From Spirochaeta thermophila DSM 6192 (GTDB lineage Bacteria > Spirochaetota > Spirochaetia > Winmispirales > Winmispiraceae), in NCBI RefSeq assembly GCF_000147075.1, contig NC_014484.1:2187501-2251500 (forward strand): DNA of 64,000 bases, given 5' to 3'. Below are positions 30,452 through 41,103 of this stretch, piece after piece. How positions within the stretch are numbered: the stretch's first letter is position 1; the number at the start of each line of letters is the position of its first letter. The translations under genes were made by a program, and so were the position numbers. Below the pieces are notes generated by a model. That model saw only the letters and a program-made list of their open reading frames with translations. It was not told the DNA's origin and did no database searches.

Positions 30452-33400
30452 TCAGTAATAGTACGCATACGGCGCATGGCTCCTCCCGTACTCCAACGGA
30501 TCAAACCCAAACTCGATCACCCTCAGCTCCTCCAACCCATACCCTCCCCCTGTCCACCCTATCCACGGCTCGCCTACCCCCCCATCCGGAAAGAGCACGT
30601 TAAAGTGATAAGTATCAGAGTCTTCATTTTTCCACTTCTTAATCACAGGAAGCCATGTCTTCCCGTTCTCCCACACCAGGGAGGGATCGGTAAGGTATGC
30701 TCCTCCGGGGGATGTATACCCCTCATACGTGAGCCACGTGATCCCATCCTCTCGAAGTACCACCGGTACGAACTTATTAGGCGAGGCATTACCCTTCTCA
30801 TCTATCCCCCCGTTCCCAGGCCGCAGGATCCTCGAAAGCTCATCAAAGCTGTACCCCGCCTCTGCAGGATCCAGCAGCCTCACCAGCTGGTCCGTCACCC
30901 ACAACTCGGATACCGCATTGCACAGGCTCGGCCGCGGAAACCCATACACCGCCTCCAACACCTGCTGGTCGTGCCACCACTCCTCCGGCACCGCCTCCCC
31001 CTTCACCCCCGCATACCTCCCCAGCACCTCCTCCCCTATGTACCCTCCCAACGCACCCTCCCCCCCGTTCACCTGCTCCAGTACCCACAGGTACCCTCCC
31101 TTCAACGCACCCATCAGCGCATCCACCCCTATCTCCTTCCCTCGATTCACCTCGGTAAGCGTCTCCCACACCGGTATCCCATAGAGCTCATGCAACGTCA
31201 CCTCCCCTGTCCACCGCCGCTCCTCTATCTCCTCCGCCCCGTCGTGCAGCATCCCTCCCCCTATCATCACCTTCTGCACCAGCTCCTTCTGCTCATGCGA
31301 AAACGCTCCATACCCACCTCCACTCGTCATCCCAAACAGGATGTTCAACAGCCCCGTCTCCACTCCCCTCGCCCCCACCGTACCCTCCCGGATCCGCCTC
31401 GTGTCATATCGTCGCTCCACCACCTCATCCGTGAGCACCACCTTCCCGTCCCTCCACGTCACGTACTTCACGTCCCCATCCCCCACCTCCACCTTCAGCC
31501 ATCCCTCGCCATCATTCACCATCGTCCCGTCACGCTTCAACAGCCAGTAGTCCCCTCTCCACTCGTACTGGCTCGCATACCCCATGAGCCGCAGCACATC
31601 ACCCTCCAGGTAGGCCTCCGCCTCCTCCTTCATCCGCCCCTCGAGCGCCCCCTCCCCATACTGGGAGAGCACCAATCCCCCCATCCGCATGTGCGCAAGC
31701 GCAGCCCGCAGCGTCTCCTCCTGCTGCGCTTCCGCACTCCCCACCACCCCGTCTCGGTGCGCCTCGTGCGCGAGCACCACCCCAAACCCAAGCCCCTCCA
31801 CCTTCCCCTTCGCCACCTTGATCACACGCACCCCGTCCTCCCACACCGTCTCCGCCACCTCCCCCTCCCCTACCCCCTCCACATACTCGATCACCGCCCT
31901 CCCTGCAATCACATCCTCGTACAACCGCCTCCCTTCCTCATCCCCCGCACTCCAGTTCATCCGCATCCCCACCGCCTCATCCCCAAAGTGCCCGCTCCCC
32001 CAAATCCGCAGGTTCTGCCGCCACACCTCAAGCCCCCTCACCGCCTGCGCCACACGACCCCACCCTACGTTCACTCCCCCACTCCCTATCTGCCCGTACA
32101 CCCCACCCCTCCCTATGTGCACCTCGAACAGCCCCATGTGCACCTCCCTCTTCTTCCCATCATCCCCTTCCACACTGAGCCCCGTCAGGTCGTAGAAGTC
32201 AAGCACGTTGAACACCATCTCCCCTCCCATCGCGTACCTCGTCAGGTTCCCCGCAAGACCTCCCACGATCCCATGAAGCTGACTGCTCCACGTCCTCCAC
32301 TTCCTACCACGCCCATCGTCCAATACCCCGTACGTCCCAAGATCGAGAAGCCCCACCGTCGCGGTCTGTACCACTCCCGCCGCATACCCTATGAGCGCAT
32401 CCTTGCCTACCACGCTCTCCTTGAAGGCCTCTGCGTTCCACCTCAGACCCCCCTCCCCCAGCTCCACCGCATTGATCGCCCCTACGGCTGCGTTCGTCAC
32501 CACCTCCTGGTGTACGTTCAGCACGGTCGTGCCCACCACCCTCCCCAACCCTGTCGTCTGTGTCGCCAGGGTCTCCCCAAGACCCCCGTAGACTGCCCCT
32601 ATCCCCGCACTCACCCCGGTGCTCACCACCTTCTTCCCCAGCCCCAGCAGCACCTGGCCCGCGTCCTTGCCCGCACCTATGTCCGCCACCGCAAACACCA
32701 CGTCGTCCAGAAGCCCCAACACCATCCCCCCTCCAGGCATGAGCGCGTTCGCCACTATGCTCACCCCAAGGTCCACCACCGCACGCAGGTTCGGCGCCTT
32801 GATCCACGTCCCCCGGTCGTCCCACAGTTTCTTGTCCCACCACGGCGCACGCGCCTCCGCCTCCCCTTTCGCCTCCAGCATCTTGTGCATGCTGAACCAC
32901 CCCATGATCCGCCCCATCTCCCCGGCCCCGGGAAGCCGCACGTTCTTCTCCCACTCCCCTACCCCCACCCCAAGGTCCACCTCCTCCCCGCTCTTCATCA
33001 CCGGCGCATACCCCACGTACTCGTTGAACTCCCCATCACGTATCTCCAGCACCCGCCAGCTCCCGTCCGCATCCCCATCTTCCACCAGCTCCTGGTACGC
33101 TTCGTACGCCCCTTCGTCCACCTCCTCCTCCACCACCTCACGGTGCACCACCATCGTCCACGGTGACCCCGCTGCCATACCACCACCCATCAGCAGCCCC
33201 CACCACGGCCGTCCACCCTGCTCCCGCCACTCCTCCTCTGCCTGCTTCACGTACCGCACCGCCCCCGTCCCGAAGATCCGCTCCTGCTCCCCTTTCAGCA
33301 CGTCCATCATCTGCCGCACGTACACCTGCACCGCACCCGCCCCCACACGCCCATCTCCGTCCGCATCCACTCCTCCCCCCTCCACCATCTGCTCAAACTC

Positions 33401-36400
33401 CGCCACGATGTCCTTCACCTCGGTCCGGTACGGCCGGTAGTCCTCCACCCGGTGCCACTCGTACAGGTCCTCCCACAACGTAGACCCTATCAGGGTCTTC
33501 TTCACCCACTTCCTCCCCTCCTTCCGAAATCCCTCACTCAGGAACATCCGCTCGATCCCTTCCCCCACCTGCTCGTTCGCCTTCTCCACCTGCTCCTCAA
33601 GCTGCGCCTTCGCCTCCTCAAGCTGCTCCTTCGCCTGCTCGTACGCAAGGGTCGCAAGGTGTTCCTCGAGCCCTTCGTACTTCTCCTCCACATACCTCGC
33701 CACCAGCTCCATCACCTCCCCCGAGCTGTACTCGTCGGCTACGTGCGCCCACACCACCAGCGCCTCCTCCCCACTCCGCTCCGTCCACCGCTGCCCCAGC
33801 TCCACCAGGCCCGCAAGGTACTCCCGGTCGATGATGGTCCCATACAGCTCCTCCCGTACCTCCTCCACCCCGGTCGGAAGCCCTATGTCGGCCACCACGA
33901 ACGAGAGCACCGCCGCTATCGCCTCCTCCGCACGCTCACCAAGGGCCATGCACACCGCCTCGCTCTCCGCCTGCACCACCTTCCTCCCCGCATCCTCCAC
34001 CCACTCCTTCTGCGCCTCCACAAAGGCAAGATAGTGCCGGTCCCACTCCTCCCGCTTCTCCTCATACGCCGCTTCGTAGGCCTCCTCCCACTCCCGTTGC
34101 GCCGCCTTCACCATCGCCGCCCCCTTCCTGAAGGCCATCATCCCTCGACTCACGATCGCCTCCATCTGCTTCTCCCCCACCTTCCGCTCCTCCTCCACCC
34201 CTCGCACCAGCTGGCCCCACTGCTCACCCCATACCTCCATGAACCCTCCCATCCGCGCCTGCTCTATCACACCCCCCACTTCACCAAGGGCCCCCAACAC
34301 CACTCGGTGCACCTCGCCCCCCATGCCCGCCACCTCGTCCCGCAGCTCCCGGTACAGCGCCGCCTCACGAAGCAGCGCCACCTTCTCCTGCCCCTTCCCC
34401 ATACCCCTCACCCTCTCCTTCGCCTCCTCCCACGCCTCCCTCACCACAGCCTCCCGCCGCATCGCTCCCACGATCCCTACCACCTCGGCCTCCTTCCCCG
34501 CCCGAATCTCTCGCCGCTCCTCGTCGTCCCCTCCCGCCTTCTGTCCCTCCTCCCACTGCTCAATCGCCTCCCTCAACCACCGCGGCGCACCCTCCTTCCA
34601 CCCCTCCACCTTCTCCTCAAAGGCCTCCCGCTCCTCTTCCGTCCGCTCTACCTCCCCTCCCGCCCGCTCCCACTCAAGGTATGCCTTGAGAAGATACCCC
34701 TCCCGCATCCCCAACACCCCCTCCTTCGCCTCAAGATAGCTCCGCACCGCCTCCATCACGGCCTGGCCTTCAGCCCCTTCCTCCACCACCTCGAGGAGCT
34801 CAAGGTCTTCGTACGCCACATCACCTCCCCCCGCCACGTACGCTCGCCACGCCTCCCCTACCTCACCCCACTCCGCCGCCTCATCCCCGGCAACAGATCC
34901 CACCGCCTGCCGATACGCCACCTTCGCCTCCCCCACCTCGGCCTCCCAGAAGCTCCGAAGCCTCCCCACGAGCGAGGTGTCCGCCTCCCAGTCATCAGGG
35001 GTTCCCTCCAACAGGACCGAGACAAGGTCCCCACACCAACTCTCATCCTTCACCTCCACACCCACAAGCTCCCCCATCGCCTCCACATCGTCCCGATACT
35101 CGTCCATCTCCCACAGGGCCTCCAGGACCGCCTCGAGCCCCTCCGCTCCAGAGAGCGCCCCCGCCCGCGCAACCCATCCCTCGTACTCCTTATCCGCCGT
35201 GACAATCGCTTCAAGCGCATCCCTCAATCCAGCCACCGAATCGGTGAACCACTGCTCACCTCTCCTCTCCTTCTCTTCAAAACCCGCTCTGATCTCATCT
35301 CCCCCCTTCTTCCCTCCAGGATACTCCACATGTCCGTATGTTTCCCACTGTTTATACCCTTCCAGATCAAGCTCTCCGCTGTAAAGCACAAGTGCCTTGA
35401 ACACCCAATACCACTCCTCCTCGTGAACTCTCTCGTAGGCATCCCTGAGATCCTCTGCCAGACCTCGCGCATCTCCATAACGCTCCGCCTTCTTCTCGTG
35501 GAAGCCCGAACCAAAGACCTCCTTCATCTCCTCCCATACCTCACTATAGGCCTCATAATAGGGCTTGAGCATCTCCACTTGTCTTTTCGTCTCCTCATAC
35601 TCGCTTTCCCAGCCCGTAGGGTTCATGCTCTGGTATTCACTGTTATACTTCAGACTCCGAAGCTTCGCCACCGCCTGCTCGTATGCTCCAGGGGTATACT
35701 CCCAGAACAACTCCCATGTCCCTCCTTCCACCCTCCCAGCAAGCTCCTCCCACACCACCGCTCGTATATACCCCCTCACGTCCTTCACTCCCACCCCTCT
35801 CCCCACATACCACGAGGCCCACCGTCGCAACGTCTCCTCATATTCTGAGAACATCTCCCCAGCCTCCACCTCCGTAGCAAGCCGCTTCTTCTCCTCTTCC
35901 GTCAGCCCCACATGTCCAAACCCCTTCCCCTCCGCCCCACCTGCGTTCACATCCCGTATCTGTATCTCTGCAAGGGCCTTCTTCAGCGCCCGCTCAGCCT
36001 CGGCCCGCTTCGCCCTCACGTAGGTAGAGGCATCCTCCACCAGCTCGGCAAGCCGTACCGCCGCCACCTGCATCCTGAAGGCTTCCTCATACCTCTCCCA
36101 CTCCTCCTCCACCACATCCTGCTCCCGCTGCCCCTCAAGACCCTCCCGCAGCGCCGATGCCACCTCCCCCGCACGCGCCTCCATCCCCTTCGCATACGCC
36201 AGCCGGTCGTCGGGATCTACCAGCCCGTACAGGTCTGCCGCACCTTCATCCCCACTCGCCACCCCCTCCTCAAGATACCGGCTCTCCGCATACTCCACCA
36301 CCGCCTTCGCCTTCCTCAACGCCCACTTCGCCTCCTCAAGCGCCTCATACGCCGCCTTCGCCCCCTCATACGCCTTCTCATAGTCCTCTACCGCAGCCAC

Positions 36401-39400
36401 ATACCCCGTCACCGCAGCCTCCCACGCCGCCTTCGCATCCCTCACCTCCGCCTCAGCTCCCTCCATCGCCTCCTCATACGAGGCCTTCTTCGCTGCCACC
36501 TCAGGATCGTCCTCCACAATCGCCCCGCCCTCTCCCGCAAGAAAACACACCTCCCCCTTCGCCCGCAGATCCTCCACCACCGCACGCTCCTCTCCCCTCA
36601 TCCCCAGATACGTCCCCTGCGCCTCCTCTTCGGCTACCACGTACCCCGACCCCTCCCCCACCAGCTCCTCATACCCGGTAAGCCCCTCCCGTTCCCCTCT
36701 CCTCACCTCCTCCACCTCTCCCTTCACCGCCTCCCAGTAGGCCCCTCCTATCCCGTCACCCTGCGCCCTCGCCGCCTCATACGCCCACACCCCCTCCCGA
36801 TACGCCCACGCCGCCTCCGCCACCACCCCACAGTCCGCATCCGCGGTGTACCCAAGCCCCTCCCCAGGCTCGCTCAGATCCTCGCCGAGCGGATCCGGGG
36901 TCACGTCGTACGCCTCATCCTCCTCCCCTCCCTCAGGGGTCTCCCCAGGATCGTCGTCCACAAGGGCTTCCACCAGATACTGCCGCAGGTTCCCTTCCTC
37001 CGCCGCCGCCTCAAGCTTCCTCACCACCTCCACCCACCTCTCCCCCTCCCTCAGCCGGTCCCTCCCCTCCTCACACCGCACCTTAAGACCCTCCACCGCC
37101 CTTCCTTTCTCACGCTCGTACGCCACCTCCACCCGCTTCCCCACCACCTCCTCCACCTCCCCCTCACTCCTCGCATACCACAGCCCCACCTCACCGGGCC
37201 ACACCCCCTCCTCCCACCACACCTCAGCCGCCGCAACCTCCTCCTCCCCAAACCCCAGCCCACTAAGATACGTCCCAAGCGCACCGTCAGCCCCAGGCAC
37301 GTACCCCCGTACCGCATCGATAAGCGCCGCCACACGTACCCCTCCCTCCCCTACCTCATCCACCGCTCCCTTATACGCTCCCTCCACCTCAGTCCACCGA
37401 CGCCCCCGCACCACCACCTCCCTCAGAAGATAGTACGCCCCATACCCCCCCTTCCGGTACACCTCGTACCACCCCTCCTCCCCCGCCACCTCATCACCCA
37501 CCCCCCACGCCTCCGCGACCTTATCCTCCCACCTACTCCACCCCTCCACCGCGGTACACAGGTCCCACACCGCCTTCCCACACGCCGCCTCCCACAAGGC
37601 CTCATGCCCCGTCCCCCACGCCGGTACCGCCTCCTCCACCTCACCTACCACCTCCTCCCACCGATCCGCAAGAAAGCCCGCTACGTCGTACGTCCCGCTC
37701 TCCTTCTCGTAGTAGGCTCCCTTCACATCCTCCCACTCATCCACTACCTCTCCTATCGCCTCATCAATCACCTCATTCCCCGTCGCATATTTTTCAACCG
37801 ACTCCTCCCCGTCCCACCCCTCAAGCCGTAGAAGCGCAGCCATACGCCCTACCTCATCCGCCACACCCCTCACCCACTCCTCAAGCGACTCCTCGTTCGT
37901 GAACAGCCACCGAAGGTCCCCCTTCGCCTCCTCAACCTCCCCCTCCTGCTCCTCCATCGCTTCCTCGATCTTCTCCCGCCACCCCTCCCACACCCCCTCC
38001 ACGTACGCCCGCGCCTCCTCGTCAACTACCGCCGTCTCCTCATCCACCCACGCATCCCACCCGCCTGCCGCACGTACCTCCCCCGCAAGGTACGCGTACA
38101 CCTCTTCCGGGACCGCCTCCTCACCCCACAGATAGGCCGCCCGTACCCCCTCCCCTACCCCCTCATCCACCACCTCCTCATACCGCTCCCATAGCTCCTC
38201 CACCTCCCCCCGCAATGCCTCAACCGCAGCCTCCCCCTCAACCCGCTCATCCCCCTCCCCATACACCGGCTCCTCTCCCGCATCACCTCCCCGCATCCTC
38301 GCCTCGTACGCCACCGCATACCGCTCATACCCCTCAAGCCACTCCCTAAGCCCCTCCTCCTCATACCCAGGAAGCTCCCCCGCCACCTCCTCCACTACCG
38401 CTCGCAGCTTCCCAAGGTGCACCGCAAGCCCTTCCTCCGCCCACGGCACCTCCCCTCCCTCCCACTCACCCCACAGCTCCTCCACCCTCTTCCACCTCCC
38501 CTCCTCTCCGTGCCATAGCCCCTCCTCCTCACCCACTTCCCTCACCTTCGCCCTCGCCGCATCCCACACTCCCCCCTCCCCTCCCCACGCCTCCACTTCC
38601 TCCCTCACCCCCTCCCACCGCGCAGCCGCACGCCACACCCCCTTCGCCTCCGCAACCTCTCCCACATGCAGCAGCAACAGGTCCTCCCCCCCCTCCCCCT
38701 CAAGGATGCTCCCCCCTCGCCGATACCGCTCCCACTTCGCCCACTCGCTCAGCTCCCCTCGATCCCCTCCTTCCCCTCGATATATCGCCAAGAGGTCCTC
38801 CACCTTCGCCACGTGCGCTTCGAGGTCTTCCATGAAGGCATCCCTCTCATACTTCCCCGTCTCCTCGTCCCGGTACCCCTCCTTCTCCTCCTCCCAGTAC
38901 CGCCTCGCCCACTCCCCAAGCCACGCCTCTACCCCCTCACACGCCTCCTCAAAGGCATCCTCCGGCCCCTTCCCCCCTCCAACAGCCGCCCGGTAGGCCC
39001 CCACCAGCCCCCCAAGCAGCTCCGCTTCCGCCTCAAGCCGTGCCTCCCAGTACGCCCTCTCGGCCTCCTCCACCCCCGGTACTACCTCCCCACCTGCGTC
39101 CCCACCCTCCACCGCCACCCGCAGAAGCGCTCCCACCACCTCCTTCTCACCCTCCCGCTCCCTCTCCCACATCTCCCTCACCGCTGCAACCCCCTCCATC
39201 GCAGCAGCGATCTTCCCCTTCTCCTCATCGGTCACTTCCCCATCCGCCACCGCCTCGTCACATGCATCCCACCACCTCCCCACCGCCGCCTCAAGCATCT
39301 CCCACTCCCCACTCCCCCGCTCCATGCCCCACCCCACCCCTACCTCGTCCACCCACTCCCACGCCGGCTTCCCCACCACTCCCTCTACGTCCCCCTTCCC

Positions 39401-41098
39401 TACCTCCTCCACTTTCTCCACTTTCTTCCCAAACGGATCCCACACCACCTCCCCCTCACACCCCTCATACGCACCCACAAGCCGCTCCAGCACCCCGTGC
39501 ACCCCCTTCCACTTCTCCCACCACCACCTCTCCGCCGCCGCCTCATAGTACGCATCACCCGCTTCCTTCACCCCTTTCCCCTCCACCAGCCCACGCAGCT
39601 CGAGCAACCGTCTATACCCGGCCCGAAACCGCTCACGCTGCCACGCCACATCCTTTACCTCAAGCGTCGCCAAAAACTCCTCATACGCCTTCACCACCCC
39701 CTCAAGCTCACGCCGCGCCTCCTCGTACGCCGCCTTCTTCCCCCCTACCTCAGCCCCCGCCTCGGCCCGCGCCGCCTTCGCCTCCACCAACACCCGCTCC
39801 GCCACCCGGTACGCCTCCAGCGCCTCCTCATACCCCGCCTTCGCCGCATCGTACGCCGCCCGCGTCTCGGCCTCTCGCTCAGCTCCCCCTCCCCCCACCT
39901 CCTCCGCATACGCACACACCGCCTCCCATACCTCCACCTCCCGCGCCCACCACGCCTCCTCCAGCTCCGCCTTCACCACCTCCCGCTCCCACCGCGAAAG
40001 ATACACGTCCTCCCACCGATCCACCGCATCCTCACCCCATACCTCGGCCCCCACCTCGTCCACCCCCACCGCCTCCCCATACACCTCCTCAAGCCCCCTC
40101 CTCCCCTCCTCCTCATACCCCGCACACATCTCCCACTTCCCCAACCACCACCCCGCCTCCGCAAGGGCTCTGCTCCCTCCCTCGAGCACATCCCTCGCTC
40201 CGGCATACTTATGCGCCTCCGGAAGACCCCCCACCCACTCCCCAAAGGCCTCGTATACCTCCACCACCACCTCCCACCGCTCCACCTCCCTCAGCCGCCC
40301 CTCAAGCGCCCTCTCTATGTCCGCCCTCACCCCCTCCCTCGCCCCCTCCCCATACCGCCCAACCCCCCACTCCTCTACCCCAGCCCACACCCCAGCAGCA
40401 CCCGCCTCCCCTCTCACCGCCTCCCACACCTCACCCAACGGAAGCGTGCTCCATGGCATCTTCACCAACTCCCCCTTCCACCTCTTATACCCCTCCTCCA
40501 TCGCCCCCTTCATCGCCTCCACCCCCTCCTCCACCACCCGCACCTTCTCCTCACTCACCCCCAGCCGCTCCATCCACCACTCCCAGTTCTCCCTCGCCAT
40601 CTCCCTCATCGCCACCGCATCTCCCACCAGCCCCACCAGCTGCCCCACCCGATCACTATACGCCTCAGCCCGCTCCCCTACCTCCTCCTCCATCCTCGCC
40701 CGCACCTCCCTCTCCAGCTCCTCAAGCTCACCCCACCGCTCACCCCACTTCGCTTCCCCCTCCTCCCTCACCCGCTCCACCTCCTTCACCCACCGCTCCC
40801 GCTCCGCATACAGCTCCTCCCACACCGCCTCCCACTCCTCCTCCCCCTCCTCCCACCGCTCCCCTGCCTCTCGCTCCCACGCCATCCGCCTCCTCAACAA
40901 CTCACCCTCCGCCTCCTCCCACCTCATAAGACCCTTCTCAAACGCCTCCTCAAACCGCTCCTTCCACCCCTCACTCCCCCCTCCCCCCACCAGCGCCGCC
41001 CGCACCCCCTCTATCGCACCCCATACCTCCTCCTTCGCCTCCTCTATAAGCCCCCTCGCCACCTCCTCCCCTCGCTCCCCCTCCCGCTTCCCCCGCAA
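30452..41098 (-). CDS. Giant coiled-coil protein with glycine-rich hydrophobic pre-C-terminal region
   Basis: An unbroken 3548-codon frame. Residues 1 to about 2560 are Glu/Ala/Val/Trp/Tyr-rich and helical, with repetitive stretches such as KKAAYEEARRELEGVVKAYE (near 440) and ALEEAKWALRKAKAVVEYAE (near 1590). An EF-hand-like loop DADGDGRVGAGA lies near 2575. Residues about 2770-2960 are Gly/Ala-rich and hydrophobic (LMPGGGMVLGLLDDVVFAVA). The C-terminal 550 residues include GFGVVLAHEAHRDGVV near 3108. The C-terminal part resembles a family of giant Leptospira proteins that I recall as TIGR04388; this is unverified. The listed start is a TTG; coding-like sequence continues upstream in other frames, so the true N-terminus is uncertain or lost. 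No signal peptide is visible in this frame. The coding strand is extremely purine-rich. Confidence 0.82.
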   Translation of the reverse strand: MRGKREGERGEEVARGLIEEAKEEVWGAIEGVRAALVGGGGSEGWKERFEEAFEKGLMRWEEAEGELLRRRMAWEREAGERWEEGEEEWEAVWEELYAERERWVKEVERVREEGEAKWGERWGELEELEREVRARMEEEVGERAEAYSDRVGQLVGLVGDAVAMREMARENWEWWMERLGVSEEKVRVVEEGVEAMKGAMEEGYKRWKGELVKMPWSTLPLGEVWEAVRGEAGAAGVWAGVEEWGVGRYGEGAREGVRADIERALEGRLREVERWEVVVEVYEAFGEWVGGLPEAHKYAGARDVLEGGSRALAEAGWWLGKWEMCAGYEEEGRRGLEEVYGEAVGVDEVGAEVWGEDAVDRWEDVYLSRWEREVVKAELEEAWWAREVEVWEAVCAYAEEVGGGGAEREAETRAAYDAAKAGYEEALEAYRVAERVLVEAKAARAEAGAEVGGKKAAYEEARRELEGVVKAYEEFLATLEVKDVAWQRERFRAGYRRLLELRGLVEGKGVKEAGDAYYEAAAERWWWEKWKGVHGVLERLVGAYEGCEGEVVWDPFGKKVEKVEEVGKGDVEGVVGKPAWEWVDEVGVGWGMERGSGEWEMLEAAVGRWWDACDEAVADGEVTDEEKGKIAAAMEGVAAVREMWEREREGEKEVVGALLRVAVEGGDAGGEVVPGVEEAERAYWEARLEAEAELLGGLVGAYRAAVGGGKGPEDAFEEACEGVEAWLGEWARRYWEEEKEGYRDEETGKYERDAFMEDLEAHVAKVEDLLAIYRGEGGDRGELSEWAKWERYRRGGSILEGEGGEDLLLLHVGEVAEAKGVWRAAARWEGVREEVEAWGGEGGVWDAARAKVREVGEEEGLWHGEEGRWKRVEELWGEWEGGEVPWAEEGLAVHLGKLRAVVEEVAGELPGYEEEGLREWLEGYERYAVAYEARMRGGDAGEEPVYGEGDERVEGEAAVEALRGEVEELWERYEEVVDEGVGEGVRAAYLWGEEAVPEEVYAYLAGEVRAAGGWDAWVDEETAVVDEEARAYVEGVWEGWREKIEEAMEEQEGEVEEAKGDLRWLFTNEESLEEWVRGVADEVGRMAALLRLEGWDGEESVEKYATGNEVIDEAIGEVVDEWEDVKGAYYEKESGTYDVAGFLADRWEEVVGEVEEAVPAWGTGHEALWEAACGKAVWDLCTAVEGWSRWEDKVAEAWGVGDEVAGEEGWYEVYRKGGYGAYYLLREVVVRGRRWTEVEGAYKGAVDEVGEGGVRVAALIDAVRGYVPGADGALGTYLSGLGFGEEEVAAAEVWWEEGVWPGEVGLWYARSEGEVEEVVGKRVEVAYEREKGRAVEGLKVRCEEGRDRLREGERWVEVVRKLEAAAEEGNLRQYLVEALVDDDPGETPEGGEEDEAYDVTPDPLGEDLSEPGEGLGYTADADCGVVAEAAWAYREGVWAYEAARAQGDGIGGAYWEAVKGEVEEVRRGEREGLTGYEELVGEGSGYVVAEEEAQGTYLGMRGEERAVVEDLRAKGEVCFLAGEGGAIVEDDPEVAAKKASYEEAMEGAEAEVRDAKAAWEAAVTGYVAAVEDYEKAYEGAKAAYEALEEAKWALRKAKAVVEYAESRYLEEGVASGDEGAADLYGLVDPDDRLAYAKGMEARAGEVASALREGLEGQREQDVVEEEWERYEEAFRMQVAAVRLAELVEDASTYVRAKRAEAERALKKALAEIQIRDVNAGGAEGKGFGHVGLTEEEKKRLATEVEAGEMFSEYEETLRRWASWYVGRGVGVKDVRGYIRAVVWEELAGRVEGGTWELFWEYTPGAYEQAVAKLRSLKYNSEYQSMNPTGWESEYEETKRQVEMLKPYYEAYSEVWEEMKEVFGSGFHEKKAERYGDARGLAEDLRDAYERVHEEEWYWVFKALVLYSGELDLEGYKQWETYGHVEYPGGKKGGDEIRAGFEEKERRGEQWFTDSVAGLRDALEAIVTADKEYEGWVARAGALSGAEGLEAVLEALWEMDEYRDDVEAMGELVGVEVKDESWCGDLVSVLLEGTPDDWEADTSLVGRLRSFWEAEVGEAKVAYRQAVGSVAGDEAAEWGEVGEAWRAYVAGGGDVAYEDLELLEVVEEGAEGQAVMEAVRSYLEAKEGVLGMREGYLLKAYLEWERAGGEVERTEEEREAFEEKVEGWKEGAPRWLREAIEQWEEGQKAGGDDEERREIRAGKEAEVVGIVGAMRREAVVREAWEEAKERVRGMGKGQEKVALLREAALYRELRDEVAGMGGEVHRVVLGALGEVGGVIEQARMGGFMEVWGEQWGQLVRGVEEERKVGEKQMEAIVSRGMMAFRKGAAMVKAAQREWEEAYEAAYEEKREEWDRHYLAFVEAQKEWVEDAGRKVVQAESEAVCMALGERAEEAIAAVLSFVVADIGLPTGVEEVREELYGTIIDREYLAGLVELGQRWTERSGEEALVVWAHVADEYSSGEVMELVARYVEEKYEGLEEHLATLAYEQAKEQLEEAKAQLEEQVEKANEQVGEGIERMFLSEGFRKEGRKWVKKTLIGSTLWEDLYEWHRVEDYRPYRTEVKDIVAEFEQMVEGGGVDADGDGRVGAGAVQVYVRQMMDVLKGEQERIFGTGAVRYVKQAEEEWREQGGRPWWGLLMGGGMAAGSPWTMVVHREVVEEEVDEGAYEAYQELVEDGDADGSWRVLEIRDGEFNEYVGYAPVMKSGEEVDLGVGVGEWEKNVRLPGAGEMGRIMGWFSMHKMLEAKGEAEARAPWWDKKLWDDRGTWIKAPNLRAVVDLGVSIVANALMPGGGMVLGLLDDVVFAVADIGAGKDAGQVLLGLGKKVVSTGVSAGIGAVYGGLGETLATQTTGLGRVVGTTVLNVHQEVVTNAAVGAINAVELGEGGLRWNAEAFKESVVGKDALIGYAAGVVQTATVGLLDLGTYGVLDDGRGRKWRTWSSQLHGIVGGLAGNLTRYAMGGEMVFNVLDFYDLTGLSVEGDDGKKREVHMGLFEVHIGRGGVYGQIGSGGVNVGWGRVAQAVRGLEVWRQNLRIWGSGHFGDEAVGMRMNWSAGDEEGRRLYEDVIAGRAVIEYVEGVGEGEVAETVWEDGVRVIKVAKGKVEGLGFGVVLAHEAHRDGVVGSAEAQQEETLRAALAHMRMGGLVLSQYGEGALEGRMKEEAEAYLEGDVLRLMGYASQYEWRGDYWLLKRDGTMVNDGEGWLKVEVGDGDVKYVTWRDGKVVLTDEVVERRYDTRRIREGTVGARGVETGLLNILFGMTSGGGYGAFSHEQKELVQKVMIGGGMLHDGAEEIEERRWTGEVTLHELYGIPVWETLTEVNRGKEIGVDALMGALKGGYLWVLEQVNGGEGALGGYIGEEVLGRYAGVKGEAVPEEWWHDQQVLEAVYGFPRPSLCNAVSELWVTDQLVRLLDPAEAGYSFDELSRILRPGNGGIDEKGNASPNKFVPVVLREDGITWLTYEGYTSPGGAYLTDPSLVWENGKTWLPVIKKWKNEDSDTYHFNVLFPDGGVGEPWIGWTGGGYGLEELRVIEFGFDPLEYGRSHAPYAYYY
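31819..31857 (-). repeat. Source copy of the 39-bp direct repeat inside the giant gene
   Basis: Identical to 27242-27280, same orientation, 4.6 kb apart. Here it is in frame within the C-terminal region of the giant protein. Confidence 0.85.
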
Positions 41099-41103
41099 CG
41101 ACG

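Noticed and set aside
31750-31790. Zinc-metalloprotease HExxH motif in the giant protein
   Set aside because: The sequence is HEAHRD; the second His is one position too early, so a gluzincin site is not supported.
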